A stretch of 64,000 bases of DNA from an uncultured Acidobacteriaceae bacterium (GTDB taxonomy: Bacteria; Acidobacteriota; Terriglobia; Terriglobales; Acidobacteriaceae). The stretch's first letter is position 1, and every line of letters starts with the position of its first letter. The stretch covers positions 1 through 64,000 of the forward strand of contig CAINJJ010000036.1 of assembly GCA_903849645.1 (NCBI GenBank), written 5' to 3'. The notes beneath the pieces are model-generated. The model searched no databases. It saw only the letters and a list, made by a program, of their open reading frames with translations, and was not told the DNA's origin. Positions 61,562-64,000 of this stretch are shown one piece after another. A program made the position numbers and the translations under genes.

Positions 61562-61905
61562 CCATGGCTGGAGCCGCGCAAAAGATCGCCGGCGCCGTTC
61601 AGTCCACCGGGGAAACGGAGAAACTTGTTGAATCTTTCGTCAATATCGGACAAGATAAGAGCTACTTCATTTGTGGCGCTTCTCCCCGAAGGCGCCCGAT
61701 ACATGATTTTTCGCTCCGAGCCCATGGTTCAATTTTCCGGGCACAAGTCCTTGCAGCGGAGCAGTCCTTTTCCAACGGTCAGAACCGTGGCCAAGGCAAA
61801 AGCAACCTAAACTCAGGCCTCACCCAGACACGCACACGGGAGACCTGCACAGAACTGCATTTTTATCACAGCAGCGCAAAGCAAGACTTTCTTGGAGGAA
61901 CAGCC
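61562..61905. other. 344-base spacer before the second TonB-dependent receptor
   Basis: No gene is supported. An inverted repeat (GGCGC at about 61676 and GCGCC near 61692, with CTTC/GAAG nearby) forms a possible stem and may terminate the transglutaminase transcript. The region 61626-61680 is AT-richer than the flanks. A good GGAGGA ribosome binding site lies at 61894-61899, before the receptor GTG. Confidence 0.45.
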
Positions 61906-64000
61906 GTGAAAAGATCCCTGTGGGGATGGATGCTGCTCTGCATCCTTTCCGTCGCCACCCTCGCATCTGCCCAGACTGCAACTACCTCACTTCGCGGCCT
62001 GATCAAGGACTCCAGCGGCGCGCTGGTCCCTGGGGCTTCCGTCACCTTGCTGGACAAAGCCACCGGCAAGTCCTACAACACGGTTTCCAACGCCTCGGGT
62101 CTCTACATTTTCCCCGTTCTGACGCCAACCCGGTACCAGATCACGGTGACATCGCCAGGTTTTGCCACGCTGAACCGGACGGCGGAGTTTCTGGTCAGCC
62201 AGCCGGCCACCATTGATTTTGCCCTCAGCATCAAGGCGGAGGCGGTGACGGTGGACGTGAGCGCGACGGCGCAGACGCTGAACACCACCGACGCCACGCT
62301 GGGCGACTCGGTGGGCAATGAGACCATCCAGGCGCTTCCCATGGATGGGCGCGATCCAATTTCGCTGCTGAGCCTTCAGCCCGGCGTGTTGTTTCTGGGC
62401 GAGTCCATTGACCTCACCGCCAAGACCTCTCCGGGCACGCAGGACAGCCGCCAGGGTTCGGTCTCCGGCAGCCGTTCCGACGAGGGCAACGTGACTCTCG
62501 ACGGCATCGACGACAACGACCAGATCAACGGCTACGCCTTCAATGGGGTGCTTCGCTCCACGCTTGATTCGACCGAAGAGTTCCGCGTGACCACGTCGAA
62601 CGCGAACGCCGATGCGGGCCGCTCGTCGGGCGCGCAGGTCTCGCTGGTGACCAAGAGCGGCACCAACAAGTTCCACGGCTCGCTCTACGAGTACAGCCGC
62701 CCCTCCAACACGGTGGCCAACGACTGGTTCATCAAGGAGCAGCAGCTCTCTTCGGGCCTCCCGAACCGGCCCACCAAGTACATCGTGAATACGTTTGGCG
62801 GCAGTGTCGGCGGTCCGGCGCTGAAAGACCGCCTCTTCTTCTTCTACAACTACGAAGGGCAGCGACTGGCCACCAACCAGACCGTGTCGGCCATTACGCC
62901 CTCGGCCACCTTCCTCAACAAGCAGCTCGGCTATTTTGCCCAGGACGGCTCGACCGTCATGCTGGATGAAGCTCAAATTGCCAAGCTGGATGCCGGCTGC
63001 ACACTGTGCGCAACGCCTGGCGTGAATCAGGCCATCCTCTCCTATCTGGGAACCGAGCCCGCGGCCACCGTCCTGGGCGGCGGGGACGGCATCAACAACG
63101 GCTCGCTCAACTTCAGCTCGCCCGCACCGCAGAGACTGAATACCAACATTGGAAAGATCGACTACAACCTGAGTTCCAAGTTGCATCTGTTTGTCCGCGG
63201 CAACCTGCAAAAGGACGTGGCCACGGGCGCGCAGAATCTGCCCGGCCAGCCCGCCTCTTCCTTCCTTGAGGACAACACGAAGGGCATCGCGGGCGGCGCG
63301 ACATATACGCCCACCTCCTCCATCGTCAACGACCTTCGCTACGCGTACACGCGGCAGGGCTACTCCAGCGCCGGCGTGGGCAAGGGCGACTATGTCTTTG
63401 TCCGCTTTCTGCAGCAGCCCACTTCGCACTCCCGCAGCTCGATTGTGGCCGTGCCGCTGAACACCATTGTGGACAGCCTGAGCATTACCAAGGGAAGCCA
63501 CAGCATCTCGCTGGGCGGTAACTGGCGGATGGTCGAGAACAACACCAGCAACGACACCAGTTCCTATGACGGCGCCAGCACCAATCCCTCCTTCCTGAGC
63601 GGCACAGATGCCCCCAAGCCCAACAAGACGCTGGGCCTGCCCGCGGTGGCCAGCGGCTATGTAACATCGTTCAACTACGCCTATGCCACCATCGTCGGCG
63701 ATGTGGCGGAACGTGACGCTGTTGCCAACTACGTGGTGACCGGGGCAACGCAGGCAACTGTCCTGCCGGATGGCAAGGCCATCAGCCGCCACTTCAAGTC
63801 CAACGAGTTTGAGTACTACCTGCAAGACTCCTGGCGCATCCGGCCGAACCTCACCATTACCGGAGGCATCCGCCACTCCCTGCTGCAGACTCCCTATGAG
63901 ACCAAGGGACAGCAGATTGCGCCCACGGTCGACACGCACAAGTGGTTCCTGGACCGCGGAGCAGCCGCAGCCAAGGGCCAGGTGAACCAGCCCGACCTGC
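61906..64000 (+). CDS. TonB-dependent receptor (Oar-like), 3' truncated by window
   Basis: About 698 codons from a GTG start (GGAGGA upstream) to the window end with no stop. The signal peptide (MKRSLWGWMLLCILSVATLA) is followed by a carboxypeptidase-regulatory-like domain (TSLRGLIKDSSGALVPGASV, GLYIFPVLTPTRYQITVTSPGF), then a plug (ETIQALPMDGRDPISLLSLQ, SGSRSDEGNVTLDGIDDND) and the beginning of the barrel (GSVGGPALKDRLFFFYNYEG). It is a second receptor of the type at 14407, clearly diverged in sequence. A ligand cannot be inferred from the visible part. Confidence 0.92.
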   Translation, partial: MKRSLWGWMLLCILSVATLASAQTATTSLRGLIKDSSGALVPGASVTLLDKATGKSYNTVSNASGLYIFPVLTPTRYQITVTSPGFATLNRTAEFLVSQPATIDFALSIKAEAVTVDVSATAQTLNTTDATLGDSVGNETIQALPMDGRDPISLLSLQPGVLFLGESIDLTAKTSPGTQDSRQGSVSGSRSDEGNVTLDGIDDNDQINGYAFNGVLRSTLDSTEEFRVTTSNANADAGRSSGAQVSLVTKSGTNKFHGSLYEYSRPSNTVANDWFIKEQQLSSGLPNRPTKYIVNTFGGSVGGPALKDRLFFFYNYEGQRLATNQTVSAITPSATFLNKQLGYFAQDGSTVMLDEAQIAKLDAGCTLCATPGVNQAILSYLGTEPAATVLGGGDGINNGSLNFSSPAPQRLNTNIGKIDYNLSSKLHLFVRGNLQKDVATGAQNLPGQPASSFLEDNTKGIAGGATYTPTSSIVNDLRYAYTRQGYSSAGVGKGDYVFVRFLQQPTSHSRSSIVAVPLNTIVDSLSITKGSHSISLGGNWRMVENNTSNDTSSYDGASTNPSFLSGTDAPKPNKTLGLPAVASGYVTSFNYAYATIVGDVAERDAVANYVVTGATQATVLPDGKAISRHFKSNEFEYYLQDSWRIRPNLTITGGIRHSLLQTPYETKGQQIAPTVDTHKWFLDRGAAAAKGQVNQPDL

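Overview
The window is a GC-rich bacterial chromosome segment that most resembles a member of the Acidobacteriota (Terriglobia-like). I base this on very large SusC/Oar-style TonB-dependent receptors with an N-terminal carboxypeptidase-regulatory-like domain and a C-terminal Phe, a TPR protein overlapping an FG-GAP/ASPIC (CRTAC1-type) protein, many Tat- and Sec-exported hydrolases (S9, S46, CocE, carboxylesterase, GH36, GH44), and dispersed double-palindrome intergenic repeats. The assignment is by gene content only; no database search was possible.

Layout. 0-4.5 kb: translation/secretion core (end of tuf, rpmG, tRNA-Trp, secE, nusG, rplK), a very strong terminator, then yceD-rpmF-plsX and a Trm112-like gene. 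4.7-11.1 kb (minus strand): a Tat-exported GH42-like protein, a DoxX / 58-aa membrane protein / MacB-type permease operon, and an S9 peptidase. 11.1-26.2 kb: TPR + FG-GAP/ASPIC pair, a complete TonB-dependent receptor, an alpha-galactosidase, an SDR, a PocR-AraC regulator, an MDR dehydrogenase and a LacI regulator; these look like one carbohydrate-utilisation locus. 26.3-28.6 kb: CoA-transferase and enoyl-CoA hydratase. 28.8-31.1 kb: a GH44 lipoprotein. 31.2-39.8 kb: mtnP, a PfkB kinase and a GT39-like enzyme, then MgtC, a DapF-like protein, LD-carboxypeptidase, Mpl and an acyltransferase, several with start/stop overlaps and centred on muropeptide recycling. 39.9-48.3 kb: a Tat carboxylesterase, then a minus-strand membrane operon (GT39, FlgO-like/TPR, NfeD, slipin, SPOR), DUF3467 and tRNA-Leu. 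48.4-51.8 kb: a mutarotase-like protein, twin half-size EamA transporters and an enolase-superfamily enzyme. 51.9-56.1 kb: S46 peptidase and CocE hydrolase. 56.4-61.6 kb: a glutamine synthetase and the three-gene circularly permuted ATP-grasp / Alpha-E / transglutaminase module. From 61.9 kb: a second TonB-dependent receptor running off the end.

The observations I consider most worth checking are: (i) the DapF-like enzyme has Ser in place of both catalytic Cys residues while sitting in a peptidoglycan-recycling run; (ii) the ATP-grasp/Alpha-E/transglutaminase module has no adjacent Anbu protease gene; (iii) the top strand switches from G-rich to C-rich at about 24.7-25.1 kb and back at about 51.8 kb whatever the gene orientation, as if a 27-kb block were inverted; (iv) two families of non-coding repeats, one made of paired palindromes and the other of TAGGGAC/CAGTGGAC tracts that begin at stop codons.

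Start codons were chosen by eye from ribosome binding sites, signal peptides and overlaps. Compositional statements come from reading sample lines, not from a computation.
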